From contig NZ_JOJM01000024.1 in assembly GCF_000720325.1 (NCBI RefSeq), positions 1 through 64,000 on the forward strand: a DNA stretch of 64,000 nucleotides, given 5' to 3'. The first letter of the stretch is position 1; each line of letters starts with the position of its first letter. A model generated the notes under the pieces. The model searched no databases and had not been told where the DNA came from. It saw only the letters and a program-made list of their open reading frames with translations. This DNA is from Streptomyces sp. NRRL B-1347. GTDB taxonomy: Bacteria > Actinomycetota > Actinomycetes > Streptomycetales > Streptomycetaceae. The position numbers and the translations under genes are program-made. Shown piece by piece: positions 7,510-16,932 of this stretch.

Positions 7510-10500
7510 ATGACGCCGCCGCAGTACCGCCAGGTACCCGCCCAGGTCGACCTGCCCGCCCTCGAGCACGCCGTGCTCGACTTCTGGCGCGAGCAGAAGA
7601 TCTTCGCCAAGAGCCTGGAGCAGTCCGAGGGCCGCCCCGAGTGGGTGTTCTACGAGGGCCCGCCCACCGCCAACGGCATGCCGGGTGCCCACCACATCGA
7701 GGCCCGCGTCTTCAAGGACGTCTTCCCGCGCTTCCGCACCATGCGCGGCTACCACGTGGCCCGCAAGGCCGGCTGGGACTGCCACGGCCTGCCCGTGGAG
7801 CTGGCGGTCGAGAAGGAGCTCGGCTTCAACGGCAAGAAGGACATCGAGGCGTACGGCATCGCCGCGTTCAACGCCAAGTGCCGCGAGTCCGTGACCCGCC
7901 ACACCGACGCCTTCGCCGAGCTCACGACCCGCATGGGCTACTGGGTCGACATGGACGACGCGTACCGCACCATGAACCCGGAGTACGTGGACTCCGTCTG
8001 GTGGTCCCTGAAGGAGATCTTCAAGAAGGACCTCCTCGTCCAGGACCACCGCGTCGCCCCCTGGTGCCCCCGCTGCGGCACCGGCCTGTCCGACCACGAG
8101 CTGGCGCAGGGCTACGAGACGGTCGTCGACCCGTCCGTCTACGTCCGCTTCCCCGTCACCGGCGGCCCCCTCGCGGGCGAGGCCGCCCTCCTGGTGTGGA
8201 CGACGACCCCCTGGACCCTGGTGTCCAACACGGCCGTCGCCGCGCACCCGGACGTCACCTACGTGGTGGCCACCGACGGCAAGGAGAAGCTGGTCGTCGC
8301 CGAGCCCCTGGTGGAGAAGGCCCTCGGCGAGGGCTGGGAGACCACGGGCGAGAAGTTCACCGGCGCCGAGATGGAGCGCTGGACCTACCAGCGCCCCTTC
8401 GAGCTGGTGGAGTTCCCCTCCGAGGCGCACTTCGTCGTCAACGCCGACTACGTGACCACCGAAGACGGCACCGGCCTCGTCCACCAGTCCCCCGCCTTCG
8501 GTGAGGACGACCTCAAGGTCTGCCGGTCGTACGGCCTGCCCGTCGTGAACCCGGTCCGCCCGGACGGCACCTTCGAGGAGGACGTCCCGCTGGTCGGCGG
8601 CGTCTTCTTCAAGAAGGCCGACGAGACGCTCACCAAGGACCTGGACGACCGCGGTCTGCTCTTCCGGCACATCGCGTACGAGCACAGCTACCCCCACTGC
8701 TGGCGCTGCCACACCGCGCTCCTCTACTACGCGCAGCCGTCCTGGTACATCCGCACCACGGCCGTCAAGGACCGCCTCCTCCAGGAGAACGAGAAGACCA
8801 ACTGGTTCCCCGACTCGGTCAAGCACGGCCGCTTCGGCGACTGGCTGACCAACAACGTCGACTGGGCCCTGTCCCGCAACCGCTACTGGGGCACCCCGCT
8901 GCCCATCTGGCGCTGCGAGGAGAACCACCTGACCTGCGTCGGCTCCCGCCAGGAACTGACCGAGCTGACCGGCACCGACCAGTCGGACCTCGACCCGCAC
9001 CGCCCGTTCATCGACGACGTCACCTTCACCTGCACCCACGAGGGCTGCTCCCTCGAAGCGGTGCGCGTGCCGGAGGTCATCGACGCCTGGTACGACTCGG
9101 GCTCGATGCCGTTCGCACAGTGGGGCTACCCGTACAAGAACAAGGAACTGTTCGAGTCCCGCTACCCGGCGCAGTTCATCAGCGAGGCCATCGACCAGAC
9201 CCGCGGCTGGTTCTACACGCTGATGGCCGTCGGCACGCTCGTCTTCGACAAGTCCTCGTACGAGAACGTGGTCTGCCTCGGCCACATCCTCGCCGAGGAC
9301 GGCCGCAAGATGTCCAAGCACCTGGGCAACATCCTCCAGCCGATCCCGCTGATGGACCAGCACGGCGCCGACGCCGTGCGCTGGTTCATGGCCGCGGGCG
9401 GCTCCCCGTGGGCGGCCCGCCGCGTGGGCCACGGCACGATCCAGGAGGTCGTCCGCAAGACCCTCCTGACGTACTGGAACACGGTCGCCTTCCAGGCGCT
9501 GTACGCCCGCACGTCGAAGTGGGCCCCCTCGGACGCCGACCCGGCGCCCGCCGACCGCCCGCTCCTCGACCGCTGGCTGCTCAGCGAGCTGCACGCGCTC
9601 ACCGACCAGGTGACGCAGGCCCTGGAGTCCTACGACACCCAGCGCGCGGGCAAGCTCCTCTCCGCCTACGTCGACAACCTCTCCAACTGGTACGTACGCC
9701 GCTCGCGCCGCCGCTTCTGGCAGGGCGACAAGGCGGCGCTGCGCACCCTGCACGAGGTCGTCGAGACGGTCACGCGGCTGCTCGCCCCGCTGACGCCGTT
9801 CATCACCGAGCGCGTCTGGCAGGACCTGATCGTTCCCGTCACCCCGGACGCCCCGGAGTCGGTGCACCTCAGCACCTGGCCCGAGGCCGACCTGTCGGCC
9901 GTCGACCCGGAGCTCTCGCGGCAGATGGTCCTGGTCCGCCGCCTGGTGGAGCTCGGCCGCGCCTCGCGCGCGGAGTCGGGCGTCAAGACCCGCCAGCCGC
10001 TGTCCCGCGCGCTCGTCGCGGCCACCGGCTTCGAGACGCTGGGCGAGGAACTGCGCGCCCAGATCACCGAAGAGCTGAACGTCTCCTCGCTCGCCTCCCT
10101 CTCCGAGGTCGGCGGCTCCCTGGTCGACACGACGGCGAAGGCGAACTTCCGCGCCCTCGGCAAGCGGTTCGGCAAGGGCGTCCAGGCGGTGGCCAAGGCG
10201 GTCGCGGAGGCCGACGCGGCCGCGCTGTCGCTGGCGCTGCGCGAGGGCACGGCGTCGGTCGAGGTCGACGGCGAGACCGTCAGCCTCGCCCCGGACGAGG
10301 TCATCATCACCGAGACCCCGCGCGAGGGCTGGTCGGTGGCGTCCGACTCCGGCGCCACGGTCGCCCTCGACCTGGAGCTCACGGACGAGCTGCGCCGGGC
10401 GGGCCTCGCCCGTGACGCGATCCGCATGATCCAGGAGGCCCGCAAGAACAGCGGCCTGGACGTCGCGGACCGCATCGCGCTGCGCTGGACGTCCACGGAC

Positions 10501-10653
10501 GAGGCCACGGTCACGGCCCTCACGGACCACTCCGCGCTCATCGCCGACGAGGTCCTGGCCACGGACTTCGCCTCCGGCGATGCGGACGACAGCTACGGCG
10601 AGCCGTTCGAGGACGACTCCCTGAACCTGACGTTCCGCCTCCGCAAGGCGTAA
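7510..10653 (+). CDS. ileS: Isoleucyl-tRNA synthetase
   Basis: 1047-aa class I aminoacyl-tRNA synthetase charging tRNA-Ile, with an editing domain that removes valine. The HIGH motif appears as GAHHIEAR near residue 60 (GAHH variant) and KMSKS as KMSKHLGN near 600, the final Ser replaced by His as in the eukaryote-like/actinobacterial IleRS subtype. Cys pairs at CPRCG (about 181) and CWRC (about 397) look like zinc sites. The length and KMSKH motif suggest the IleS2-like type, often less sensitive to mupirocin; that is inference. ATG at 7510 with GGAGGAAG upstream, the site sequestered by the T-box. Confidence 0.97.
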   Translation: MTPPQYRQVPAQVDLPALEHAVLDFWREQKIFAKSLEQSEGRPEWVFYEGPPTANGMPGAHHIEARVFKDVFPRFRTMRGYHVARKAGWDCHGLPVELAVEKELGFNGKKDIEAYGIAAFNAKCRESVTRHTDAFAELTTRMGYWVDMDDAYRTMNPEYVDSVWWSLKEIFKKDLLVQDHRVAPWCPRCGTGLSDHELAQGYETVVDPSVYVRFPVTGGPLAGEAALLVWTTTPWTLVSNTAVAAHPDVTYVVATDGKEKLVVAEPLVEKALGEGWETTGEKFTGAEMERWTYQRPFELVEFPSEAHFVVNADYVTTEDGTGLVHQSPAFGEDDLKVCRSYGLPVVNPVRPDGTFEEDVPLVGGVFFKKADETLTKDLDDRGLLFRHIAYEHSYPHCWRCHTALLYYAQPSWYIRTTAVKDRLLQENEKTNWFPDSVKHGRFGDWLTNNVDWALSRNRYWGTPLPIWRCEENHLTCVGSRQELTELTGTDQSDLDPHRPFIDDVTFTCTHEGCSLEAVRVPEVIDAWYDSGSMPFAQWGYPYKNKELFESRYPAQFISEAIDQTRGWFYTLMAVGTLVFDKSSYENVVCLGHILAEDGRKMSKHLGNILQPIPLMDQHGADAVRWFMAAGGSPWAARRVGHGTIQEVVRKTLLTYWNTVAFQALYARTSKWAPSDADPAPADRPLLDRWLLSELHALTDQVTQALESYDTQRAGKLLSAYVDNLSNWYVRRSRRRFWQGDKAALRTLHEVVETVTRLLAPLTPFITERVWQDLIVPVTPDAPESVHLSTWPEADLSAVDPELSRQMVLVRRLVELGRASRAESGVKTRQPLSRALVAATGFETLGEELRAQITEELNVSSLASLSEVGGSLVDTTAKANFRALGKRFGKGVQAVAKAVAEADAAALSLALREGTASVEVDGETVSLAPDEVIITETPREGWSVASDSGATVALDLELTDELRRAGLARDAIRMIQEARKNSGLDVADRIALRWTSTDEATVTALTDHSALIADEVLATDFASGDADDSYGEPFEDDSLNLTFRLRKA

Positions 10654-10661
10654 CGGCAACG

Positions 10662-10708
10662 ACGAAGGCCCGGTCCCGCCAAGCTGCTTGGCGGGACCGG
10701 GCCTTCGT
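10662..10708. terminator. 22-bp perfect stem-loop after ileS
   Basis: Arms 10662-10683 and 10687-10708 are perfectly complementary, loop CTG. No U-tract, as usual for Streptomyces. It starts 9 bp after the ileS stop and could terminate ileS and, from the other side, divIVA. Confidence 0.85.
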
Positions 10709-10764
10709 CATGTCCGCGTCGCGGGCCGCGCCCCCAGCGGGGGCGCGCGCACAGTGAGCGCAAA

Positions 10765-10800
10765 AGGGCGGAGCCCCCGGGAATCCGGGGGCTCCGCCCT
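10765..10800. terminator. 16-bp perfect stem-loop after divIVA
   Basis: Arms 10765-10780 and 10785-10800 pair perfectly around the tetraloop GAAT. It lies 35 bp past the divIVA stop, on the convergent ileS/divIVA junction, and probably ends the long minus-strand division cluster. Confidence 0.8.
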
Positions 10801-10835
10801 GAACGCTGCCGACGCCTATGGCGTGGTGACGCCCG

Positions 10836-11975
10836 TCAGTTGTCGTCCTCGTCGATGAGGAAGCCACGCATCGGGGACGGAGCCTGCTGCATCGGCGGCT
10901 GGCCCTGCGGCCGCACCGGCGCCATCGGCTGCGTCATCGCGGGCGACATCTGCTGCTGGCCGCCGTACGACGGAGCACCCGCGGGCTGGTTGCCGCCCAT
11001 CGACTGGTTGCCGCCGTAGGACGGGGCACCCGCGCCGGCCGAGGCCATCGAAGGCGCCGGGGACGGCGGCAGCGAGGCGGTCGCCGGAGTGCGCGGCGGG
11101 GCGAGCGAGTCGTCGGCCTGGGTCTCCAGCTGACGCAGCTGCGACTCCAGGTAGGACTTCAGACGCGTGCGGTACTCGCGCTCGAAGCCGCGCAGGTCCT
11201 CGACCTTGCGCTCGAGCGTGGCACGGGCGGACTCCAGGGAGCCCATCGCGACGCGGTGCTTCTCCTGCGCGTCCCGCTCCAGGGCGTCGGCCTTGGCACG
11301 GGCGTCCCGCTCCAGGCCCTCGGCGCGCGAACGGGCCTCGCCCACGATCTTGTTGGCCTCGGAACGGGCCTCGGCGATCGCCTGGTCGGCGGTCTGCTGC
11401 GCGAGCGAGAGCACACGGGCGGCGCTGTCGCCACCGGGGCCCTGGCCGGGCTGGGGCATCTGCGGGCCGTGGCCACCCATGGGACCGCCCATGGGGCCGC
11501 CCATCTGACCCTGGCCCATCTGGCCCTGACCCATCGGGCCCTGGCCCATGGGACCCTGACCCATCGGGCCGGGACCCTGCGGACCGCCCTGCGGGCCGTG
11601 CCCGCTGGGGCCTGCGGGCAGCTGCGGCGCACCGCCGGGAAGCTGCGGCGGGCCGCCCATCGGGCCGCCCATCTGCTGCTGCGGCGGAACCGGCTGCGGA
11701 CCCGATATTGCGGCGGGCACGGGCGCACCGGGACCTCGCTGGTCCTGGGGGCCGCCCTCGGGGCCCTTGCGCATGTTGCCCTGCTGCTGGTTCTGCGCGG
11801 CCGCGCGCGTGGCCGCGGCCAGCTTGGCGCGCAGGTCCTCGTTCTCGCGGAGCAGGCGGGTCAGTTCGGCTTCGACCTCATCGAGGAAGGCATCGACCTC
11901 GTCCTCGTCATAGCCTTCTCGGAGGCGGACGGTCGTGAACTGCTTGTTCCGCACGTCCTCGGGGGTCAACGGCAT
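10836..11975 (-). CDS. divIVA: DivIVA polarisome protein
   Basis: 379-aa coiled-coil protein that marks hyphal tips and directs polar growth in Streptomyces. The N-terminal lipid-binding domain MPLTPEDVRNKQF...GYDEDEVDAFLDEVE (1-65) is typical, with a first coiled coil to about residue 55, a Gly/Pro/Met/Gln-rich linker (about 70-175, with repeated GPMGQ/GQM units), a second long coiled coil (about 180-275) and a Gly/Gln/Pro-rich tail ending in IDEDDN. The bipartite coiled coil with a long disordered linker is characteristic of Streptomyces DivIVA. Last gene of the dcw run; ATG at 11975. Confidence 0.96.
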   Translation of the reverse strand: MPLTPEDVRNKQFTTVRLREGYDEDEVDAFLDEVEAELTRLLRENEDLRAKLAAATRAAAQNQQQGNMRKGPEGGPQDQRGPGAPVPAAISGPQPVPPQQQMGGPMGGPPQLPGGAPQLPAGPSGHGPQGGPQGPGPMGQGPMGQGPMGQGQMGQGQMGGPMGGPMGGHGPQMPQPGQGPGGDSAARVLSLAQQTADQAIAEARSEANKIVGEARSRAEGLERDARAKADALERDAQEKHRVAMGSLESARATLERKVEDLRGFEREYRTRLKSYLESQLRQLETQADDSLAPPRTPATASLPPSPAPSMASAGAGAPSYGGNQSMGGNQPAGAPSYGGQQQMSPAMTQPMAPVRPQGQPPMQQAPSPMRGFLIDEDDN

Positions 11976-12021
11976 CTCTTCACCTCAACGTAGTCGTCGG
12001 CATTCGGCAAGACCGTATCGT

Positions 12022-12306
12022 TCACAGCTGGCTCACGACGGTGATCAGGATGTAGACGATGATCATCAGTACGAAGAAGGACAGGTCGAGCGCCACGCCG
12101 CCGAGGCGCAACGGCGGAATGAACCGCCGCAGAAGCTTGAGCGGTGGATCGGTGACAGTGTAGGTGGCCTCCAGAACGACCACCATCGCCTTGCCGGGTT
12201 GCCATGAGCGGGCGAACTGGAAGACGTAGTCCATGACCAGCCGGAAGATCAGCACGATGAGGAAGCACATCAGCGCGATGTAGATCACTTGCAAGACCAC
12301 GCCCAT
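12022..12306 (-). CDS. YggT/YlmG family membrane protein
   Basis: 94-aa protein with two hydrophobic segments (about residues 5-25 and 72-92) flanking a basic loop with the YggT signature DPPLKLLRRFIPPLRLGGVALDLSF. It is the YlmG member of the conserved sepF-ylmG-divIVA neighbourhood of Gram-positive bacteria. The molecular role is not established; involvement in division or cofactor/nucleoid organisation has been suggested for homologues. ATG at 12306 preceded by GAGGGAAA. Lies between sepF and divIVA on the same strand. Confidence 0.9.
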   Translation of the reverse strand: MGVVLQVIYIALMCFLIVLIFRLVMDYVFQFARSWQPGKAMVVVLEATYTVTDPPLKLLRRFIPPLRLGGVALDLSFFVLMIIVYILITVVSQL

Positions 12307-12387
12307 GTTCGCGTTTCCCTCTCCCCTGCTTCTGGTCGCATCCGCGCTGTATCGGTCCGGTACTGCTGCTGTCTACTGCACTGCGTC

Positions 12388-13035
12388 TCAGCTCTGGTTG
12401 AAGAACCCGCCCTCTGCGATACGGGCCTTGTCCTCCGCCGTGACATCGACGTTAGCAGGCGACAACAGGAACACCTTCTGCGTCACTCGCTCGATGCTGC
12501 CGTGCAGACCGAAGACCAGACCGGCGGCAAAGTCGACAAGTCGCTTCGCGTCGGTGTCGTCCATCTCGGTCAAGTTCATGATCACCGGAGTGCCTTCGCG
12601 GAAGTGTTCCCCGATGGTACGGGCTTCGTTGTAGGTCCGGGGGTGAAGCGTGGTGATGCGGTAGGGCTCACGCTCGGACACGACCTTGGGCATGATCACC
12701 GGTGCGTTCTTCTCCAGGTTCTGGCGTTCAGGTGTGATAGATGCCACGGGGGCGATTCGCGCCGGTCGTACCGATTCAGCGGCAAGCGAAGCGGCTCGCG
12801 GCGCCGGGTCGCGCTGCGCCGGTGGTTGTACCACTCGTACCGATTCGTCCCGTTCCAAGTCCCGGTCCGCGAGGTGGGACTGGTGCGACTGGTGCGGTGG
12901 TTCGTGCCGCCGGCGGTCGCGCTCGGGCTCCGGCTCGGGCTCGAAATCGTCATCGGGGTCGAAGCCCCGGCCGTCGTAACCGTCGTCCTCCACGAGGCCG
13001 AGGTAGACCGCCATCTTGCGCATCGCGCCGGCCAT
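12388..13035 (-). CDS. sepF: Cell division protein SepF
   Basis: 215-aa FtsZ-binding membrane anchor that takes the place of FtsA in actinobacteria. An N-terminal amphipathic, membrane-targeting segment ([18 protein letters not shown]) is followed by an acidic/Arg-rich disordered linker (about 20-110) and the globular SepF domain (about 115-210), with [31 protein letters not shown], the conserved dimer and FtsZ-binding core. Start at ATG 13035 with CGGAGG nine bases upstream; codons further upstream do not match the family. Another ATG lies four codons in. Confidence 0.93.
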   Translation of the reverse strand: MAGAMRKMAVYLGLVEDDGYDGRGFDPDDDFEPEPEPERDRRRHEPPHQSHQSHLADRDLERDESVRVVQPPAQRDPAPRAASLAAESVRPARIAPVASITPERQNLEKNAPVIMPKVVSEREPYRITTLHPRTYNEARTIGEHFREGTPVIMNLTEMDDTDAKRLVDFAAGLVFGLHGSIERVTQKVFLLSPANVDVTAEDKARIAEGGFFNQS

Positions 13036-13099
13036 GCTCTGAGTCCTCCGCTCTGTGGTGGATCGAGAGGTCGTCACCAACTTCCCGCGATCCACGAGC

Positions 13100-13123
13100 C
13101 ATCCCCGCTCAGGGGCGGGGATG
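13100..13123 (-). terminator. Short stem-loop between yggS and sepF
   Basis: CATCCCCGC (13100-13108) pairs with GCGGGGATG (13115-13123) around a 6-base loop. It may be an attenuator or weak terminator, implying separate expression of sepF from ftsZ-yggS; no promoter could be assigned. Confidence 0.4.
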
Positions 13124-13160
13124 ACCATATTTTCTGCTGTGGTCCGACTTCCTGGCGACG

Positions 13161-13880
13161 TTACCCGAGCCCGCGTCGGACTCCGAGTACCGCTGTACCG
13201 ACGCGCACATGTGTCGCACCGGCCGCAACGGCCTGTTCGAGGTCCGCACTCATACCTGCCGAGACCATGTTCGCAGCCGGATGGGCCACGCGCAGGGCAG
13301 TCGACAAATCCATCAGCCGCTCGAACGCCGCCTGTTGCCGTCCCGCGTATTCCCCGGTGAGCGGCGCGACCGTCATCAGACCGTCGAGCCGGAGCCCGGG
13401 GGCGTCGGCCACGAGACCGGCCAACTCTTCGATTCCGCCGGGACCCACGCCGCCGCGCTCCCCGCGACCGCTCTCCCCGGCGTCAAGGGCGACCTGGAGC
13501 AGGCAGCCCACCTCCCGCCCGGCCCGGACGGCCGCGGCCGAGAGCGCGGTGACGAGCTTCGGCCGGTCCACCGACTGCACCACGTCCGCGTAACCGACCA
13601 CGGAACGCACCTTGTTGGTCTGCAGCTGGCCGACGAAGTGCCAGCTGAGCGGCAGGTCCGCGCAGGCGGCGGCCTTGGGGGCCGCGTCCTGGTCGCGGTT
13701 CTCGGCGACATGACGCACACCGAGCCCGGCGAGCGCGCGTACGTCGCTCGCGGGATAGGTCTTGGTGACCACGATGAGGGTCACTTCTTCGCGCTTGCGT
13801 CCGGCGGCCGCGCAGGCCGCCTCGATGCGCTGTTCCACATTCGCCAGGTTTGCGGCGAGTTCCGACTTACGGTCCGTCAT
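13161..13880 (-). CDS. YggS/PLPBP family pyridoxal-phosphate homeostasis protein
   Basis: 239-aa PLP-binding TIM-barrel protein without a known catalytic reaction; homologues buffer pyridoxal phosphate and influence amino-acid pools. The PLP lysine is in [22 protein letters not shown] near residue 37, and the conserved [10 protein letters not shown] and [24 protein letters not shown] phosphate-binding loop are present. It is the YlmE position in the ylm group next to ftsZ and sepF. ATG at 13880, six bases after the pgeF stop, so co-translated with it. Confidence 0.92.
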   Translation of the reverse strand: MTDRKSELAANLANVEQRIEAACAAAGRKREEVTLIVVTKTYPASDVRALAGLGVRHVAENRDQDAAPKAAACADLPLSWHFVGQLQTNKVRSVVGYADVVQSVDRPKLVTALSAAAVRAGREVGCLLQVALDAGESGRGERGGVGPGGIEELAGLVADAPGLRLDGLMTVAPLTGEYAGRQQAAFERLMDLSTALRVAHPAANMVSAGMSADLEQAVAAGATHVRVGTAVLGVRRGLG

Positions 13881-13886
13881 GCCCCA

Positions 13887-14627
13887 TCAGTCCAGCCAGA
13901 CATAGCCCGCGAGCCGACCGGTGACGCGGTCGCGGCGGTACGAGAAGTGGTCACCCGACTCCAGCGTGCACACCGGCGACTGCTCCCGGTCGCGCACCCC
14001 GAGCCGCTCCAGCTGCGCGTGCACCCCGGCGGTCACGTCGACCGCCGGTGTGCCCCAGCTCGTGACGGCGTACGCCGCGGATTCCACGGCGGCGACGTCG
14101 GCGCGCATGTCCGCGGGTACTTCATAACAGCGGCCGCAGACGGCCGGGCCGGTGCGGGCCACGATCCGGCCGGGCTCAGCGCCCAGGCCCACCATGGCCT
14201 CGACGGCCGCGGGCACCACTCCGGCGACCATGCCCGGACGGCCCGCGTGCGCCGCGGCGACGACACCGGCCACCGGGTCGGCGAGGAGTACGGGGGTGCA
14301 GTCGGCGGTCAGTACGGCGAGGGCCAGGCCGCGCTCGGCGGTGACGACGGCGTCGACCGCCGGAATCTCCTGGTCCGCGGGCCAGGGCCCGTCGACCACG
14401 GCGACGTCCCGGCCGTGCACCTGGCGCATCCAGACCACCCGCCCCGGGGCGACGCCCAGGGACTTGGCGGCCAGTTCGCGGTTCCGCAGTACGGCGTCGG
14501 GATCGTCGCCGACCGCTCCGCCGAGGTTGAGCTCTTCGTACGGAACGGCGCTCACCCCGCCCCACCTGTCGGTGAAGGCGAAGTGCGCGCCGCTCACAGT
14601 GCTCGTTCCGGAGCTTTCGCCTATCAC
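13887..14627 (-). CDS. pgeF: Peptidoglycan editing factor PgeF (laccase-domain protein)
   Basis: 246-aa protein of the YfiH/YlmD (DUF152) family. E. coli YfiH/PgeF removes UDP-MurNAc-L-Ser errors; some relatives act as polyphenol oxidases or purine nucleoside enzymes. The zinc/copper site residues are visible in [27 protein letters not shown] and [12 protein letters not shown]. The GTG start at 14627 overlaps the TGA of ftsZ by four bases, so it is translationally coupled to ftsZ; a cell wall quality-control role fits this position. Confidence 0.88.
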   Translation of the reverse strand: MIGESSGTSTVSGAHFAFTDRWGGVSAVPYEELNLGGAVGDDPDAVLRNRELAAKSLGVAPGRVVWMRQVHGRDVAVVDGPWPADQEIPAVDAVVTAERGLALAVLTADCTPVLLADPVAGVVAAAHAGRPGMVAGVVPAAVEAMVGLGAEPGRIVARTGPAVCGRCYEVPADMRADVAAVESAAYAVTSWGTPAVDVTAGVHAQLERLGVRDREQSPVCTLESGDHFSYRRDRVTGRLAGYVWLD

Positions 14628-15850
14628 TTCAGGAAGTCCGGCACGTCCAGCTCTTCGGCCTGGCTGTCCTGGTGCAGACGGGTCGGCGGGACCTGCGGGG
14701 GCGTCACCGGCGAGGCGGGCGCCTCGTTCACCGGGGCCGGTTCGACCGGCTCCGGGGCCGGGGGCTCCTCGCGCGGAGTGACGCTGCCGAGGCCGCCGAA
14801 AGCCGGTGCCGGGCGGGACGATTCAGCGGGACGGCTCGCGGGAGCGGGCTCCTCGCGCTTGCTGGAGGCCGATCCCAGGACGTTGTCCCGCTTGGCCGGC
14901 GGCTGGCCGCCGTCGAACCCGGCGGCGATGACGGTGACCCGGACCTCGTCGCCGAGCGCGTCGTCGATGACCGCGCCGAAGATGATGTTGGCCTCCGGGT
15001 GGGCCGCCTCGCTGACCAGCTGGGCCGCCTCGTTGATCTCGAAGAGACCGAGGTCGGAGCCGCCGGAGATGGAGAGCAGCACGCCGCGGGCGCCGTCGAT
15101 GGAGGCTTCCAGGAGCGGCGAGGAGATCGCCATCTCGGCGGCGGCCACCGCGCGGTCGTCGCCGCGGGCCGAGCCGATGCCCATGAGCGCCGAACCGGCC
15201 TCGGACATGACCGACTTGACGTCGGCGAAGTCGAGGTTGATCAGGCCGGGCGTGGTGATGAGGTCGGTGATGCCCTGAACGCCGGAGAGCAGGACCTGGT
15301 CGGCCGACTTGAAGGCGTCGAGCACGCTGACCTGGCGGTCCGAGATGGAGAGCAGCCGGTCGTTCGGGATGACGATGAGGGTGTCGACCTCTTCGCGGAG
15401 CTCGGCGATGCCGTCCTCCGCCTGGTTCGCGCGCCGACGGCCCTCGAAGGTGAACGGCCGGGTGACCACACCGATCGTCAGGGCGCCGAGCGAGCGCGCG
15501 ATGTTGGCGACCACGGGCGCGCCGCCCGTGCCGGTGCCGCCGCCCTCACCGGCCGTGACGAAGACCATGTCGGCCCCCTTGAGGACCTCCTCGATCTCCT
15601 CGCGGTGGTCTTCGGCGGCCTTGCGGCCGACGGCCGGGTTGGCGCCGGCGCCGAGTCCGCGGGTGAGTTCACGGCCGACGTCGAGCTTGACGTCGGCGTC
15701 GCTCATCAACAGGGCTTGCGCGTCGGTGTTGATGGCGATGAACTCGACGCCCTTGAGACCGACCTCGATCATCCGGTTGATGGCATTGACACCACCGCCG
15801 CCGACACCGATGACTTTGATGACTGCGAGGTAGTTCTGCGGTGCTGCCAC
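14624..15850 (-). CDS. ftsZ: Cell division protein FtsZ
   Basis: 408-aa tubulin-like GTPase forming the Z-ring and, in Streptomyces, sporulation ladders. GTP-binding elements: [13 protein letters not shown] near the N-terminus and the tubulin signature [10 protein letters not shown] at about residues 104-113; the T7 catalytic loop is [12 protein letters not shown] near 205. A disordered linker (320-395) ends in the conserved C-terminal peptide LDVPDFLK, which binds SepF. GTG start at 15850 with GAGAGG upstream. Confidence 0.98.
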   Translation of the reverse strand: MAAPQNYLAVIKVIGVGGGGVNAINRMIEVGLKGVEFIAINTDAQALLMSDADVKLDVGRELTRGLGAGANPAVGRKAAEDHREEIEEVLKGADMVFVTAGEGGGTGTGGAPVVANIARSLGALTIGVVTRPFTFEGRRRANQAEDGIAELREEVDTLIVIPNDRLLSISDRQVSVLDAFKSADQVLLSGVQGITDLITTPGLINLDFADVKSVMSEAGSALMGIGSARGDDRAVAAAEMAISSPLLEASIDGARGVLLSISGGSDLGLFEINEAAQLVSEAAHPEANIIFGAVIDDALGDEVRVTVIAAGFDGGQPPAKRDNVLGSASSKREEPAPASRPAESSRPAPAFGGLGSVTPREEPPAPEPVEPAPVNEAPASPVTPPQVPPTRLHQDSQAEELDVPDFLK

Positions 15851-15945
15851 GTCGAAGGCCTCTCGCCTCGAGTTACGTGTCGCCGTATCACGCTGCCGCG
15901 ATACGCCGACTGATGCCGAATGGGACGGTCCGAATCGCCGACCCG

Positions 15946-15970
15946 AACCCTAACGCTGAAGTTTAGGGTT
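15946..15970. repeat. Inverted repeat in the ftsZ promoter region
   Basis: AACCCTAA (15946-15953) and TTAGGGTT (15963-15970) are perfect inverted copies 9 bp apart, between the predicted promoter and the ftsZ start. It would form a hairpin in the leader or act as a protein site. Confidence 0.5.
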
Positions 15971-15976
15971 ACCAGT

Positions 15977-16010
15977 GTGTCTGTTCCCTGGACTCTTCCG
16001 AACAGGACAC
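15977..16010. promoter_or_regulatory. Two GACAC motifs (candidate WhiA sites)
   Basis: GACAC occurs on the minus strand at 15977-15981 and on the plus strand at 16006-16010; the second overlaps the predicted -10 of ftsZ. GACAC is the known WhiA recognition core, and ftsZ is an established WhiA/WhiB sporulation target, so the placement is suggestive. The motif is only five bases long. Confidence 0.5.
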
Positions 16011-16036
16011 TAAGTCGACAAGTGGCGCGCGTTCAA
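16007..16036 (-). promoter_or_regulatory. Predicted ftsZ promoter
   Basis: On the minus strand TTGAAC (16036-16031) and TAGTGT (16012-16007) are separated by 18 bp, a good vegetative-sigma-type match. It gives a leader of roughly 150 nt. Streptomyces ftsZ is known to have several promoters, one sporulation-induced; I cannot tell which one this is. Confidence 0.6.
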
Positions 16037-16126
16037 CGAACACGCCGAACCTCCCGTTTTTCTTTTCACCCTATGTGATCAGGCGTAGCAATGCCCATCC
16101 AGGGTGCTGGCCTGCGCAGATGTACG

Positions 16127-16918
16127 TCAACTCGCCGATGACGCGGGGGCGGTGGGGACGGTCACGTCGAAGTGCCGTGCCTTGGGGACGGCTTTCATCA
16201 GGGCGCTCAGGGCTTCGGCCTTCATACGGCCGTTCTCGCTGCTCCCCCAGGCGACCGTGCGCCCGTCCGCCAACTCCAGCGAGATGGAGTCGTACGACCG
16301 GACCTTGACCACGGTGGTGTCGCCTGCCACGGCGCCGGGCAGGTCCGTGGCCACCCGGACCGCCTCCCGGCGCAGCCGGTCGGGGCCGAAGCGGCGCAGG
16401 CTGGCTGCCGCGCCGCCGGACTGATGCGGTGTCAGGACAAGGCGCGGGGTGCCCTTCGGGGCCTTGTCGACCGTGGCGAAGCGCACACCCTTGGCGTCCA
16501 CTTCGACGAACTTCCCGCCCTTCTCGATGAGCAGGGCGGGGGTGCGCTCGGTCACTTTCAGTGTGATTCCGTGGGGCCAGTCGCGGATGACGTCAACCGA
16601 GTCAATACGGGGCAATTCTCTCCGCAGCCGCTCCTCGACGGCGTCGGAGTCGACCGAAATCAGCGGTCCGCCGCCGCGGATGCCCGCCACCTCGCGCACC
16701 CGATCCGGCTTGAGGACCACGGTCCCGGTCGCCGTGACCCGCTCCACGCGCAGCCAGGGCGAGCCGTAGAGCACCCAGATCGTGGCCCCGCCGATGACGC
16801 ACAGCAGGGCCGCGAGCAGGATCAGGGTGCGCGACTTCGGCAGCCGGGGGCGGCGCGAGCGCGGGCGGGGCGGGCCGGACTTGGGCCCCTGCCGTTCGGC
16901 GGTCTTCTGTCCGGCCAC
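16127..16918 (-). CDS. ftsQ: Cell division protein FtsQ
   Basis: 263-aa bitopic divisome protein linking the Z-ring machinery to FtsW/FtsI. A basic Pro/Arg-rich cytoplasmic tail (1-28) precedes one membrane helix (about 30-50, LILLAALLCVIGGATIWVLYG), then a POTRA domain (LRVERVTATGTVVLKPDRVREVAG...) and the FtsQ beta domain. GTG at 16918 (VAGQKTAERQ) gives the length I recall for Streptomyces FtsQ; the upstream codons overlap murG. In most bacteria murC would lie between murG and ftsQ; here it is absent. Confidence 0.93.
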   Translation of the reverse strand: MAGQKTAERQGPKSGPPRPRSRRPRLPKSRTLILLAALLCVIGGATIWVLYGSPWLRVERVTATGTVVLKPDRVREVAGIRGGGPLISVDSDAVEERLRRELPRIDSVDVIRDWPHGITLKVTERTPALLIEKGGKFVEVDAKGVRFATVDKAPKGTPRLVLTPHQSGGAAASLRRFGPDRLRREAVRVATDLPGAVAGDTTVVKVRSYDSISLELADGRTVAWGSSENGRMKAEALSALMKAVPKARHFDVTVPTAPASSAS

Positions 16919-16932
16919 TCTCCCCTGCCTTC

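Noticed and set aside
6802..10659. A long open frame antisense to ileS
   Set aside because: It is a high-GC third-codon artefact. It has repetitive Arg/Val/Asp/Leu composition, no family resemblance, and lies opposite a certain gene.
11440..11580. Repeated units in divIVA that look array-like
   Set aside because: They are in-frame GPMGQ/GQM codons in a disordered linker, not a CRISPR array or mobile repeat.
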